DNA from: Arcobacter nitrofigilis DSM 7299
Lineage (GTDB): Bacteria > Campylobacterota > Campylobacteria > Campylobacterales > Arcobacteraceae
Direction of reading: 5' to 3'
Assembly: GCF_000092245.1 (NCBI RefSeq)
Contig: NC_014166.1
Span: forward strand, 2,480,001 to 2,544,000
Length of the DNA stretch: 64,000 nucleotides
Shown here: piece after piece, positions 7,522 to 16,906 of the stretch
How positions within the stretch are numbered: the first letter of the stretch is position 1
Layout: each line of letters opens with the position of its first letter
Made by a program: the position numbers and the translations under genes
Notes under the pieces: model-generated
Databases searched by the model: none
The model's input: the letters and a program-made list of their open reading frames with translations, nothing else
What the model was told of the DNA's origin: nothing

Positions 7522-9873
7522 TTATCGTTTTAACTGAATTAATGTCGTTAGTAGTGCATCTGCAGTTGTAATTGATTTGGCATTTGCCTCAAATGCTCTT
7601 TGGAATACCATTAAGTTTACTAAACTTTCACTTAAATTTGCGCCACTTAACTCTAAATTACCACCTGCAATTTCAGAAGTTCTATCATTATTTATATTAT
7701 ATGTTGGCTCACCACTTTCTGTAGTTTTCTTTAAAAGGTTATCACCAACTGCCAACAATCCTCTTTCATTATTAAATAAAGCAACAGAAACTTGTCCAAT
7801 AATAAATTTTGCACCATCTTGTTGCATAGTAATAAGACCTGTTTTATCAACAGAAAAGTCCCCAAAGGGAGAATCTGATATATTTAAAGTATCAAGCCTT
7901 AATTGCAGCGAATTTTGAGCTGAAGTTTGGTCAAGTGTAGTTTTGATTTCTAAAAATTCACCGCCTGCACCTTTTCTCCCAGAAGCTACTGCATTTTTAT
8001 CTATACCACCTGCAATTTTATTTATAGTAAGTGATGCAGGGAAATTAGCAGCAGGAGCACCCGAAGCACCTGTAACTCGTGTAATAACAAGATTACCGTT
8101 AATAATATCTGCTTTGTATGGCATTTTAGCAGGTGCACCACCAGTTGTTTTTTGATTAGCAAAGATATCATTAAGTTTCCCTTTAAATATATCTAAGTCA
8201 GCTGGAGAATTAATTGTACCACCTGATGCAGTTATTGCAGGAATTGTTTGTCCGTTTGATAATGTAATCTGAGGTATTTCTATTGTATAAGAAGTTTGAG
8301 AATTTGCCAAAATAGCATTTTGTCCCGAGAAGTTGTAAGAAGATCCAGAAGCACTTGCGACATAAGTTTGAGAATCTGCAAATAATTCAGAACTAAACTC
8401 TATATCATACTCTTTTGCCTCAATTACCAAATTCCCATTTATATTTAGAGCAGTAAAATATTTGTTGAAATTTTCTACAGCAGGACTTGTACCTGAAGTA
8501 AGATTTGAAATTATAGTATCAACATTAGTCGTTGGAGATACATTAATTGAAGAGCCAAAATTTATTGTTTTCCCTAAATCTTTATCATATGCACTAAATT
8601 TAAAACTATAAGAATCTTTACCATTTAGATTTAATTCATTCATAGTATAAACATCTCTTTGATTTCCACTAATGGCCCTAGCTAAAGCATCTCTAGCACT
8701 TACTAGTCCACCAAGTCCTATACCTTCTTTTGCAACAGTTCTACTTGTAGTTCCATTTACAGATCCAAAAACAGGAGAACCACTACCAGAATCTTCAGAA
8801 GGATCAGTTACTTTAAACTCTTTTCCTGGAATCATTCCTTCAATTTGAATCATACCACGTAAAACATCTTTATCTTTAGTAGATTTAGTAAAGGTATCAA
8901 AAGATTCAAAAGAGTCTATTGCACTTCCAGTTTCTGTCTTTCCATCAATATTTTCATCTGTAATAGTATATGCTCTATATCCTGTATGTTTTGATATTTC
9001 ATCTGCTAATGCTTTATATGTAGCTATTTGACTAGCTTCAATTGAAGTTAAGTCAGTCGTTCCATCATCCGATTTTCTAGCAGCTCTAACCTGATACTCA
9101 ACACTTATAGGACTACCATCAATATATACAGTTAATTTACTTTTTTCTTTAGTTATTTCAGTACCTAAAAAGTTAATTTGAGAAACTTGTGCTACAGCTT
9201 CTTGAGAACTAGCTCCTGGACTTTTATTATAATTAGATAAAGCATCCTTGTAGTTTTTAACTAATTCTTTTACATCATTCTCTTTAGAAGCCTTACTTTT
9301 TATACCATATCCAGAATATACACTTACATCGTCACCTTTATTAACTTGATCAAAATCTGTCATTTTTGCACTATATGATTCAATATAGGTACCATGTTTT
9401 ATTATATCTGTTGCTATTAAATTTGAATAATCATTTGTGAAAACATTTACATTGGCATTTGTTGAGACTATATCGTCTGCAGTGATTGGACTCATTGCCC
9501 ATCCTTGAACTTCATTTCCTCCCGCATCTTGTAAGGTACCATTATCACCCATTCTAAAGTTACCAGCTCTTGTATAATATGTTTCACTAGTACCTGTAGA
9601 AGTTTTATTAGATACAGCAAAAAATCCATGATCTTTTAGAGCCATATCATAAGCTACACCGGTAGATTTAGTACCACTTGGAGTATAGATTTTTTCCGCA
9701 TCTTGTACTTTAGCACCTTTACCTATTTTGTCTTGGTACATTTGATCGGCAAAAGAAATTCTTGATGCTTTGTAACCTATTGTATTAACATTTGCGATAT
9801 TATGTGACTCATTGTCTAAAGCTTTTTGTTGTGCTGACAGACCCGAAATACCTGTCCATAGTGCTCCAATCAT
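7522..9873 (-). CDS. flgE: Flagellar hook protein FlgE
   Basis: A 783-residue hook protein that starts with the rod/hook signature (MIGALWTGISGLSAQQKALD, then NIANVNTIGYK) and ends with LVNLMVFQRAFEANAKSITT and LLTTLIQLKR, the paired terminal helices that polymerise into the axial D0 tube. The Ser/Thr/Gly-rich middle (about 140-700) forms the surface-exposed D1-D3 domains. The size fits Campylobacter-type FlgE (over 800) rather than the 400-residue enteric form. A hairpin and a TATAAT box precede it, so it may have its own promoter. It shares the segment RISFADQMYQ with the neighbouring hook-type protein. Confidence 0.92.
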   Translation of the reverse strand: MIGALWTGISGLSAQQKALDNESHNIANVNTIGYKASRISFADQMYQDKIGKGAKVQDAEKIYTPSGTKSTGVAYDMALKDHGFFAVSNKTSTGTSETYYTRAGNFRMGDNGTLQDAGGNEVQGWAMSPITADDIVSTNANVNVFTNDYSNLIATDIIKHGTYIESYSAKMTDFDQVNKGDDVSVYSGYGIKSKASKENDVKELVKNYKDALSNYNKSPGASSQEAVAQVSQINFLGTEITKEKSKLTVYIDGSPISVEYQVRAARKSDDGTTDLTSIEASQIATYKALADEISKHTGYRAYTITDENIDGKTETGSAIDSFESFDTFTKSTKDKDVLRGMIQIEGMIPGKEFKVTDPSEDSGSGSPVFGSVNGTTSRTVAKEGIGLGGLVSARDALARAISGNQRDVYTMNELNLNGKDSYSFKFSAYDKDLGKTINFGSSINVSPTTNVDTIISNLTSGTSPAVENFNKYFTALNINGNLVIEAKEYDIEFSSELFADSQTYVASASGSSYNFSGQNAILANSQTSYTIEIPQITLSNGQTIPAITASGGTINSPADLDIFKGKLNDIFANQKTTGGAPAKMPYKADIINGNLVITRVTGASGAPAANFPASLTINKIAGGIDKNAVASGRKGAGGEFLEIKTTLDQTSAQNSLQLRLDTLNISDSPFGDFSVDKTGLITMQQDGAKFIIGQVSVALFNNERGLLAVGDNLLKKTTESGEPTYNINNDRTSEIAGGNLELSGANLSESLVNLMVFQRAFEANAKSITTADALLTTLIQLKR

Positions 9874-9892
9874 TGCTTATCCTTTTAGATAA

Positions 9893-9943
9893 ATTATAAA
9901 CATTTTATGTTTATTACTTAATACTTCTTAAGTACTAAGTAAT
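9893..9943 (-). promoter_or_regulatory. Inverted repeat and -10 box between the two hook genes
   Basis: An imperfect hairpin (9913-9943; 14-bp arms ATTACTTA..., one mismatch, 3-base loop) fills the 77-base gap between the two hook genes. Downstream on the minus strand is TATAAT (9898-9893), 20 bases before the flgE ATG and just ahead of its AAGGAT ribosome site. It may end or attenuate read-through from the upstream hook gene and restart transcription for flgE. The 5' leader would be very short. Confidence 0.4.
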
Positions 9944-9950
9944 AGACATC

Positions 9951-11414
9951 TTATGTAGTTTTAAGTTTAATTGCCGTGTCTAAAAAACTATCAGATGTTG
10001 TAATTGCTTTTGAACTTGCCTCAAAAGCTCTTTGTGCAATAATTAATTTTGTTAATGCTGTCGCTACATTTATGTTACTAGCTTCAACACTATGAGAAAC
10101 TACTGTATTCAAAGTATCAGCATTTTTTGCTTCCCCTGATTCTTTCGTTTGCGTATATAAGTTATCACCTTCTGGATTTAAACTCTGTTCATCAGGGAAA
10201 TATGCAGTTGATATTCTCCCGGCAATATAAGTATTACTCCCTTGTGTTAATAATAAAATACCATCAGAAGTAACACTAAAATCAGTATCATCATTATATG
10301 ATGCAAGTCCTATCTTTGTTGGTTGTAAATTAATAGATTCTAACTCTAAAGTAGGCTGATTTGGAGCTGGGATACCATTTTGAACATCCAAAAACTGAGC
10401 ATTTGCTAATTGAACAGCTTTATTTAAAGCATCTCTTGAAGACTCAACCATAGCAAGACCAGATCCCTTAACCGCAGGAGTATCTGAAATTACACCAGTA
10501 GTTGAAGTAATTATTGGTATACTTACTTTTGAAGTTCGTCCTGCAACTAAATTATCAATTGTAAGTGTATTTGTAGCTTCATCAAAAGAGGCAGTATATC
10601 CTTGTATATCAGAAATTTTATCTGCAAACTTTTTCATTGTAGTTAAAGGATCAGTATCATAATTTTGTTCAATAGAAAAATTTCCTATATTTATTTCTAA
10701 GGCGTCATTTGCATTTTTTAAATCTGCTTTATAATCTTCATAAACAATATTTGTTTTTTGCAATGTTGAAGGAACTGAAACTTCATTTGGATTTGACTCC
10801 AATAACTTTAATTTATTATTATAATCAGTTTTTAATAACTCTATATCTGAAATAACAGAATCTGAAGATTTATAATTATTCCCAGAAACACCTACATCTG
10901 TTGCACTTTTAGTATAATCAGTTGCCTTTGCATTTATTGAGATAGTTCTATCTTCTTGCGTTATTATTGACGTAGCTAAATGTTGGGTATAATTATCTCC
11001 AAAAATAATTGTGCCATCAGAAGATGTAGTAGAAATAACTTTAGTTTGAAGGCCCATTACATCTAATCCTTGAGCATTTACTAAAGTACCATCATTAGAT
11101 TTTGTAAAATTCCCAGCTCTTGTGTAATATGTTAAATTAGTCTCAGGATCAGTTAAAATAAAGAAACCTTTACCTTGTATTGCAAAATCATATTGATTAT
11201 TTGTATCTTTAACATCACCTTGTCTAAAAGATTTATTAACTGTCCCTGCTCCAACACCTTTCCCTATTCCATTTTGATACATTTGGTCAGCAAAAGATAT
11301 TCTATCTTCTTTATGTGCAATGGTGTTTATATTAGCAATATTGTTTGAAGCAACATCTACATAATTAGATGCTGCATAAATACCTGATAAACTGTTGTAT
11401 AAACTACCATTCAT
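9951..11414 (-). CDS. flgE2: Second hook-type axial protein (FlgE2-like)
   Basis: A 487-residue FlgE/F/G-family protein. N-terminal helix MNGSLYNSLSGIYAASNYVD and NNIANINTIAHKEDRISFAD, central FAIQGKGFFILTDPE and YYTRAGNFT motifs typical of rod and hook proteins, and C-terminal ALTKLIIAQRAFEASSKAIT. It lies between flgD and flgE in the same direction. Campylobacter and Helicobacter also encode a second hook homologue called FlgE2; the exact role is unclear. The canonical YK after NTIG is replaced by NTIAHKED. It may be the minor or the proximal hook subunit. Confidence 0.8.
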   Translation of the reverse strand: MNGSLYNSLSGIYAASNYVDVASNNIANINTIAHKEDRISFADQMYQNGIGKGVGAGTVNKSFRQGDVKDTNNQYDFAIQGKGFFILTDPETNLTYYTRAGNFTKSNDGTLVNAQGLDVMGLQTKVISTTSSDGTIIFGDNYTQHLATSIITQEDRTISINAKATDYTKSATDVGVSGNNYKSSDSVISDIELLKTDYNNKLKLLESNPNEVSVPSTLQKTNIVYEDYKADLKNANDALEINIGNFSIEQNYDTDPLTTMKKFADKISDIQGYTASFDEATNTLTIDNLVAGRTSKVSIPIITSTTGVISDTPAVKGSGLAMVESSRDALNKAVQLANAQFLDVQNGIPAPNQPTLELESINLQPTKIGLASYNDDTDFSVTSDGILLLTQGSNTYIAGRISTAYFPDEQSLNPEGDNLYTQTKESGEAKNADTLNTVVSHSVEASNINVATALTKLIIAQRAFEASSKAITTSDSFLDTAIKLKTT

Positions 11415-11423
11415 AATTTTTCC

Positions 11424-11894
11424 TTAGTGGATTGCTAATATACTACTATAAGGGATTCTTGTTATTTCTGGATCAACTTGATACTTTCCATCATCACCCT
11501 TTGCTAAAAGTTGATTACCGTTTGCATAAACTTCACCATCTATAATTTCAACACCACTAACCGCATAAGATTTTAAAATACCATTATCATCAACTTCACC
11601 AGTATCAACTATTTTATTAATAAGATTAGTTGCATTTGACAAAGAAGATTGTTGAAATGTAGCTTGTAAGGCTTTCATAGAATTAGACATGTCTAAGTTT
11701 GTTTGAATACTTGACATTTGCATTTGCTGATTAAGCATATTTTGTGAATCCTGTGGTTTCGTTGGATCTTGTTGCTTCATTTGTTCTAGCATTAACTTCA
11801 AAAAATCTTCATTTGTAAGTTTATCATTACTTATAGCTTGTGTGTATTGTTGACCATTAGCATCTGTAACACTGCTTACTTCTGTAGTTGCCAT
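11424..11894 (-). CDS. flgD: Hook-capping protein FlgD, short form
   Basis: A 156-residue scaffold for hook assembly. The N-terminal FlgD domain is clear: LTNEDFLKLMLEQMKQQDPT (about 26-45), then PQDSQNMLNQQMQMSSIQ with the conserved Gln/Met-rich segment. Enteric FlgD is about 230 residues; here the C-terminal FlgD Ig/Tudor-like part is reduced to roughly 60 residues. It sits between fliN and the hook genes, with 9-base gaps, consistent with co-expression of cap and hook subunits. Confidence 0.9.
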   Translation of the reverse strand: MATTEVSSVTDANGQQYTQAISNDKLTNEDFLKLMLEQMKQQDPTKPQDSQNMLNQQMQMSSIQTNLDMSNSMKALQATFQQSSLSNATNLINKIVDTGEVDDNGILKSYAVSGVEIIDGEVYANGNQLLAKGDDGKYQVDPEITRIPYSSILAIH

Positions 11895-11903
11895 AATTTC
11901 CTC

Positions 11904-12191
11904 CTATAACATATTTTCGTCAAAGAAATATCTTACAACGTTATCTGAATCCATAGCATCTTGAACTCTTACTGCTAATTTTTCATCAATAACTATAATA
12001 TCTCCAGTACCAATAATTCTACTGTTAACATATATGTCACCACCAGCTCCTGCTGCTTTATCAAGTGATAATATGTCACCTTCTCCCAAATCTAGAAAAT
12101 CTTTAATAGTAATATTTGCACTACCAAGCATCACATCCACGGTGATTTGTGTATCAACTAAAAGATCGTATGCTCTATCATTAATTTCCAT
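11904..12191 (-). CDS. fliN: Flagellar switch protein FliN
   Basis: A 95-residue SpoA/FliN-domain protein forming the C-ring base. Motifs seen: LLVDTQITVDVMLGSANITI (about 10-29), LDLGEGDILSLDKAAG and IYVNSRIIGTGDIIVIDEKLAVRV. It is a single-domain FliN, in addition to the FliN-like domain of FliY at 3817-4698. It begins a likely transcription unit: a 136-base gap separates it from fliH, with an extended -10 box 34 bases before its ATG. Confidence 0.92.
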   Translation of the reverse strand: MEINDRAYDLLVDTQITVDVMLGSANITIKDFLDLGEGDILSLDKAAGAGGDIYVNSRIIGTGDIIVIDEKLAVRVQDAMDSDNVVRYFFDENML

Positions 12192-12224
12192 AAATTTAAG
12201 TCTCTTTGTTTAATTTTATAATGA

Positions 12225-12230
12225 ATTATA
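12225..12230 (-). promoter_or_regulatory. Sigma-70-like extended -10 before fliN
   Basis: The minus strand reads TGTGATATAAT, an extended -10 element, with TATAAT 34 bases upstream of the fliN ATG. The -35 position is weak. It would drive fliN-flgD-hook genes and those beyond. No sigma-54 -24/-12 pair is visible, although hook genes in Campylobacter are sigma-54 dependent. Confidence 0.5.
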
Positions 12231-12327
12231 TCACAATGGCTTCTATTAATTTGTATATAAAATAATAAAAAAGTGTGATTATTAGATAATATTTAGTGTT
12301 TTAAGCTAATACTTATTTTTGTAGAAT

Positions 12328-12999
12328 TTACAATATTGAATCGAGTGATTCAAGCATTGAGTTTACTTTTGCCTCTATATTTCCATCAAAATTTCCAAGG
12401 TCGCTTGCAATTACAACACCACCAGCAGTTACATTTCCATCTTGTACTAAAGATATATGAGTTCCTTCAAGATTTAAGTCATTTTTTAAAAGTTCAAAAT
12501 CCCTAGGATTTAGATGGATTTTTACTTTTGAAGCAGTTTTTATTTTGTCTAATATATTATGAATAGTCTCTTTTGCAATTTTTGCTGAATTTTCACCTAT
12601 TTCTACTGAGATGATTTTTTGTGCTATTGAAATAGATGTTCTTAGAATCTTTGTTTCTAATTGAAAGGTTGCTTGTTCAAAAAAAGCTGCATAATGTTTC
12701 AAATCTTTTATAGCCTGAACTACTTGATGGTCTATATCTTTACCACCTGCTAATCCAATATGCTCTAAGCCATCAACTTTTTGTTGAACAGCAGCAATTG
12801 TTCCAGCAAGTGCTTTTATCTCAGCTAATATTTGATCACCATTAATACTAATTTGTTTCTCATCTAATTTTGCAATCTTTTGCATTTGATCATTTTGAGT
12901 AATTTCACCAGTATTTAAAAAAGTCCCTAATTGAAAGTTTTCAATCCCATCTTTTGATTTAATTACTTTTGCATTAGAGTATACATTGTTTTTTTCCAT
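12328..12999 (-). CDS. fliH: Flagellar export regulator FliH
   Basis: A 223-residue protein directly after fliG (4-base gap). The middle is a long helix (about 60-130), and the C-terminal third (about 130-223) has the FliH/YscL fold, with ILRTSISIAQKIISVEIGEN, VKIHLNPRDFELLKN and a VTAGGVVI strand. FliH binds and restrains the export ATPase FliI, which is not in this window. The gene closes the cheY-to-fliH group before the intergenic promoter of fliN. Confidence 0.87.
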   Translation of the reverse strand: MEKNNVYSNAKVIKSKDGIENFQLGTFLNTGEITQNDQMQKIAKLDEKQISINGDQILAEIKALAGTIAAVQQKVDGLEHIGLAGGKDIDHQVVQAIKDLKHYAAFFEQATFQLETKILRTSISIAQKIISVEIGENSAKIAKETIHNILDKIKTASKVKIHLNPRDFELLKNDLNLEGTHISLVQDGNVTAGGVVIASDLGNFDGNIEAKVNSMLESLDSIL

Positions 13000-13003
13000 T
13001 TAT

Positions 13004-14008
13004 TTATTCTACTTCCCTTTCAATTACACCCTCTTCAATAAGTTTTTGGGCGGCATCAAGCATTTTTCTCTGAGCAGATTCAATATCTTTGATTTTGACT
13101 TTTGTAAGCATTTCAAACTCTTCTTGGAATCTATCACTAGCTCTTTGAGACATTGCACTTCTAACAACTGCAAGATCATCTTCTGTTGCATTTTTCATTG
13201 CAACTGCAACTTCTGCCATTTCAACATTTTGAAGTATTTTCATTATATCATCTTTATCTAAAGCAAGTAAATCTTCAAAGACAAACATATTCTCTTTTAT
13301 TTTTGTTGCTAAGGCTGTATCTACACCATTGATATTTTTAAGTATATCTTGAGATTTAGGTCCCATTCTATTTAACATATCAGCAACAACTTTTACTCCA
13401 CCAACATCTACAATAGAAGATAAAAGTGATTCTAACTTTTTTTCTAAAACTATAGAAATAGTTCTTACAACATCTGGAGATACATCTTTTATTGTAGCCA
13501 TTTGCATTGTAACTTTTACTTTCACGTCTTCATCTAACTGATTTAAAACATCAGCAGCACCATTTGCATTCATATGAGCCAAGATAACAGCAATTGTTTG
13601 TGGAGATTCTTCTTTAATAAAGTCAGCTAACTGTTTTGGATTAATAGCATCAAGGTAATTAAATGACTGTGAAGCTAGTTGCATTTTAGATAATTTAGCT
13701 AAGATTTCATCTGCATCACTTTTACCTAAAGATTTATATAGAAGATCTTTTGCATAATCATATCCACCAGAACTAATAAACCCTTTTGTTCTAGTATATA
13801 AATGAAACTCTTCTAAAATAGCTAATGAAGTATCTTTATCAATTGATCCTAATTGTGTAATAGCAGTAGAAATATTTTCAACTATATGCCTTGGTAAATG
13901 TTGGAAAATCTTAACAGTTGCTTCTTCTCCAATTAATACAAAAAAGGTAGCCACTTTTTGTAGCATTGGCATTCCCTTAGTAAGCTCATGCTCTAATGGA
14001 TTTTCCAT
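13004..14008 (-). CDS. fliG: Flagellar motor switch protein FliG
   Basis: A 334-residue rotor protein. N-terminal domain contacts FliF (about 1-100); the middle domain carries the EHPQ-like motif as EESPQTIAVILAHM (about 128-141); the C-terminal domain (about 225-334) has the charged helix that meets the stator (QNVEMAEVAVAMKNATEDDL and MSQRASDRFQEE). Length and motifs are standard. It begins immediately after fliF (no gap) and its stop is 4 bases before fliH. Confidence 0.95.
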   Translation of the reverse strand: MENPLEHELTKGMPMLQKVATFFVLIGEEATVKIFQHLPRHIVENISTAITQLGSIDKDTSLAILEEFHLYTRTKGFISSGGYDYAKDLLYKSLGKSDADEILAKLSKMQLASQSFNYLDAINPKQLADFIKEESPQTIAVILAHMNANGAADVLNQLDEDVKVKVTMQMATIKDVSPDVVRTISIVLEKKLESLLSSIVDVGGVKVVADMLNRMGPKSQDILKNINGVDTALATKIKENMFVFEDLLALDKDDIMKILQNVEMAEVAVAMKNATEDDLAVVRSAMSQRASDRFQEEFEMLTKVKIKDIESAQRKMLDAAQKLIEEGVIEREVE

Positions 14009-15751
14009 CTATTTTCCTTTCTTACTATTATACTTCTTACCAGTATCTTCTGATAATAACAACTCTATCATTTTTGCCATTTCAGCTGGTTCATTATTGA
14101 TTATTCTATCAATTTCTTCTATTAGCACTTCATATTTTGCAGCTGATTCTTCATCTAAACCCTCAAGATTATTTAAAATCTGACTTCTTACTTTTGATTT
14201 TAACCTACCTTTTGCACTATCTAAATTAAATTCATCTTCTAATTTAGTGTCATCAGTTACTCCAGGAATATTAATATCTTTTCCTTTTCCTCCACCAGCT
14301 TTTCCAGTTCCCGAACTTGTAAGTCCATCACTCAAAATTACAACATCATTTTTCACAATAAATTTTCTGTAAAAAATAAATAATAAGATTAAAGCTATTA
14401 AGTATTGAAAATACTCACTAAACTCAGCTAAAATTGCTTTTACCATACCTATAGTATCCCCTGAATCTTCTACGATTGGATTACCATTTGCATCAAGATT
14501 TGCTTTATTATCATAAGTTACAAATTTAAAATCTTTTACGGTGATTTTATCACCTCTTTTTTCATCATAACCTATTGTATCTTGAACCACTTCAACAATA
14601 TTATTGATAAACTCATCTTTATTTTGAACATTAGTTAAAGCAGCGGAATCAAAAGTTACAGCTGCTGTAATTTTGTTTATAGTTGAGTAATTTTTATCTT
14701 CATGGTCTATTACTCTTTTAGAAATTTCATAATTCACTATATTTTTACTAGTTTCATTTTTTGATGAATTAGTTCCTTTATTTCCCTCAGGCTGTGGGGC
14801 TTGAATATTACTTTGTACTCCAGGAACTGCTGCCGTATCTTTTACAACTCCATCAGAAGAAGAAGTGCTTTCAGTAGTTTGTTGGCTTCTAATAGTCCCT
14901 TCTGGTTCATAAATCTCTTCTTGAGTATGTTTCTTAGAAAAATTTAAGCTTAGTGAAACTCTAGCTACAACTCTTCCTTTTCCAACGAAAGGTTCTAATA
15001 AATCTACAATTTTGCTTTCAAAGTCTTTTTCTAATCTTTTTTTATATTTATTTTGAGTAACAGAGCTCAAATTATCAGCTTCTTCTTTTGACTGTTCTAA
15101 AATTGAGCCATCTTGATCAATAAGTTTGATATTATTTGTTGTTAGATTGGGAATTGCTGAAGCAATAAAATTTTTGATTCCATCAATTTGTTTTTGTGTT
15201 AAGTAAACACCTGGTTTTAAAGTTAGTACAGCAGATGCCGTCGGAGGAGTTTTTCTTTCTGTAAAAATTGTTTCTTTAGGAATAGCCAATTTTACGGAAG
15301 CTCTTAATATTCCAGATAATGATTCTAAAGATCTTGAAAGTTCACCTTCTAGTGCTCTTAAATATTTAACTTTATTTTCAAAATTTGTTGTACCTAAAGA
15401 TGATTTTTCGAAAATTTCCCAACCTACATGTTTACTTGTTGCAGCATCACTTGTCACTAACTTTATTTTTGCAATATTTATAAACTCTTTTGATGTCTTT
15501 AATGTCAAAGAATTACCACTTCCAACAACCGAAAATAAAATACCTGAAGCTTCTAGTTCATTTGAAGCTAACATAACTTGATTTTTTGTTAGATTTGTTG
15601 CAATTGTGTAGTTTAATTTACTATCTTCAGCTTTTACATTCGAATAAATTAATAATCCAAGTAGAAGAACCAATAAAAGGGAAAAACCTCCTATTATCAC
15701 AGCTCTTTGAGCAGAATTTAAATTATTTACAAACTTTAAAAGTTGATCCAT
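14009..15751 (-). CDS. fliF: Flagellar MS-ring protein FliF
   Basis: A 580-residue MS-ring subunit with two membrane helices (about 16-36 and 443-462) around a large periplasmic part. The periplasmic ring-building motifs are recognisable (NELEASGILFSVVGSGNSLT near 63 and GWEIFEKSSLGTTNFENKVK near 113, with RALEGELSRSL after it). A Ser/Thr/Asn-rich insert lies around 285-335. The cytoplasmic C-terminal tail (about 540-580) binds FliG. It is coupled to fliG with no intergenic base. Confidence 0.95.
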   Translation of the reverse strand: MDQLLKFVNNLNSAQRAVIIGGFSLLLVLLLGLLIYSNVKAEDSKLNYTIATNLTKNQVMLASNELEASGILFSVVGSGNSLTLKTSKEFINIAKIKLVTSDAATSKHVGWEIFEKSSLGTTNFENKVKYLRALEGELSRSLESLSGILRASVKLAIPKETIFTERKTPPTASAVLTLKPGVYLTQKQIDGIKNFIASAIPNLTTNNIKLIDQDGSILEQSKEEADNLSSVTQNKYKKRLEKDFESKIVDLLEPFVGKGRVVARVSLSLNFSKKHTQEEIYEPEGTIRSQQTTESTSSSDGVVKDTAAVPGVQSNIQAPQPEGNKGTNSSKNETSKNIVNYEISKRVIDHEDKNYSTINKITAAVTFDSAALTNVQNKDEFINNIVEVVQDTIGYDEKRGDKITVKDFKFVTYDNKANLDANGNPIVEDSGDTIGMVKAILAEFSEYFQYLIALILLFIFYRKFIVKNDVVILSDGLTSSGTGKAGGGKGKDINIPGVTDDTKLEDEFNLDSAKGRLKSKVRSQILNNLEGLDEESAAKYEVLIEEIDRIINNEPAEMAKMIELLLSEDTGKKYNSKKGK

Positions 15752-15767
15752 ATATTATTTATCCTAA

Positions 15768-16175
15768 TTAGTTTTTGGCAGAAGCATCTATAACTGATGT
15801 GAAAAAAGTAACATCTTTTCTTATTGAGCCTTGTATTGCTTGAAACATTGTATTATTTTTTGCCATTTCGCTCATTTGTGTATCCAAATTTACATTATTT
15901 CCATCATTTTGTTCTTGTAAATTTTCAACTTCATAGACTTCCATTCTTGGATTTTTATCATTATTTTCTTTTGATTTAATATGATTTTGATTAGTCGTAA
16001 TTAATTGTAAATCTTTTTGTCTATTTTTTTCTTGTAATTGTGATTCAAAACTTAAATCTTTTGTTTTATAATCAGGAGTATTTATATTAGCAATATTACT
16101 AGATATAACCTTTTGTCTCTCTGCCCTATAACTTAATGTGTTAAATAAAAGTTCACTTACATTACTTGGTTTCAT
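15768..16175 (-). CDS. flgB: Flagellar proximal rod protein FlgB
   Basis: A 135-residue rod protein. N-terminal helix LLFNTLSYRAERQKVISSNI and ANINTPDYKTKDLSFE are the FlgB signature; the C-terminal part VNLDTQMSEMAKNNTMFQAI is the matching second helix. flgC and fliE, which usually follow flgB, are not here; the next gene is fliF, 16 bases away. It lies 2 bases after the FlgF-type gene. Confidence 0.9.
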   Translation of the reverse strand: MKPSNVSELLFNTLSYRAERQKVISSNIANINTPDYKTKDLSFESQLQEKNRQKDLQLITTNQNHIKSKENNDKNPRMEVYEVENLQEQNDGNNVNLDTQMSEMAKNNTMFQAIQGSIRKDVTFFTSVIDASAKN

Positions 16176-16177
16176 GA

Positions 16178-16903
16178 TTACCCATTACCTAATTTTTGGA
16201 TTATTGTTTTATTCATACTATCAATGCCCGTTATGCCTTTTTGTGCTTGTTCATAACTTCTTTGAGCCTCAATTAATTGAACCATTGCCATAACACTATT
16301 AACATTTGATTGTTCTAAAGAGCCTTGAAGTATAAAGTTTTCATTATTTTCTTCTGCTTGAACTTGTACTGCTACTTGTTGTTCATCTTTTAATTTGTAA
16401 TTATTATCTCCAAATTTTTCTAAATTTTTATAATCAATGTTAAATACTCCAATTGCTTGCTTAAAACCATCTTCAATAGCTATTGGTTCCCCATCTCCAC
16501 TTAAAACATTATTACCATTTGAATCTACTAAAAAACCATCACTATTTTTAAATGAACCATCTTTTGTGTATTGCACATTACCATTTTGATCCAAAACTGC
16601 AAAAAAAGTTTGAGGTTCTTTTAAAGCAAAATCCAAATTATTTCCAGTTTGAACTATTGGGCCTTGAGAACTGTCAATAAATTTTTGATCGATTTTAGGA
16701 ACTTTATTTGTTAATTCATTTATATATTCAGGTTTTTTACCCTCAAGATTTGCTTTTAATAAATAATTATTAAAAGTACCTTCGGCTAAGTTTTCTTGCT
16801 TAAATCCAATAGTTCTACTATTAGCTAAATTATTAGAGACAGTATCAACTCTATTTATTTGATTTACCATTGCAGCAGCTAGTGGGTACATACCTTGATT
16901 CAT
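16178..16903 (-). CDS. flgF: FlgF/FlgG-type rod protein
   Basis: A 241-residue protein of the FlgE/F/G family. Signature parts are MYPLAAAMVNQINRVDTVSN and NNLANSRTIGFKQ at the N-terminus, a middle region LDFALKEPQTFFAVLDQNG with YTKDGSFKNSDGFLVDSNG, and C-terminal MAMVQLIEAQRSYEQAQKGI. FlgG proper is at 18597, so FlgF (proximal rod) is the best fit. It starts 3 bases after the CheZ-like gene, tying a rod subunit to chemotaxis genes. Confidence 0.8.
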   Translation of the reverse strand: MNQGMYPLAAAMVNQINRVDTVSNNLANSRTIGFKQENLAEGTFNNYLLKANLEGKKPEYINELTNKVPKIDQKFIDSSQGPIVQTGNNLDFALKEPQTFFAVLDQNGNVQYTKDGSFKNSDGFLVDSNGNNVLSGDGEPIAIEDGFKQAIGVFNIDYKNLEKFGDNNYKLKDEQQVAVQVQAEENNENFILQGSLEQSNVNSVMAMVQLIEAQRSYEQAQKGITGIDSMNKTIIQKLGNG

Positions 16904-16906
16904 AAT

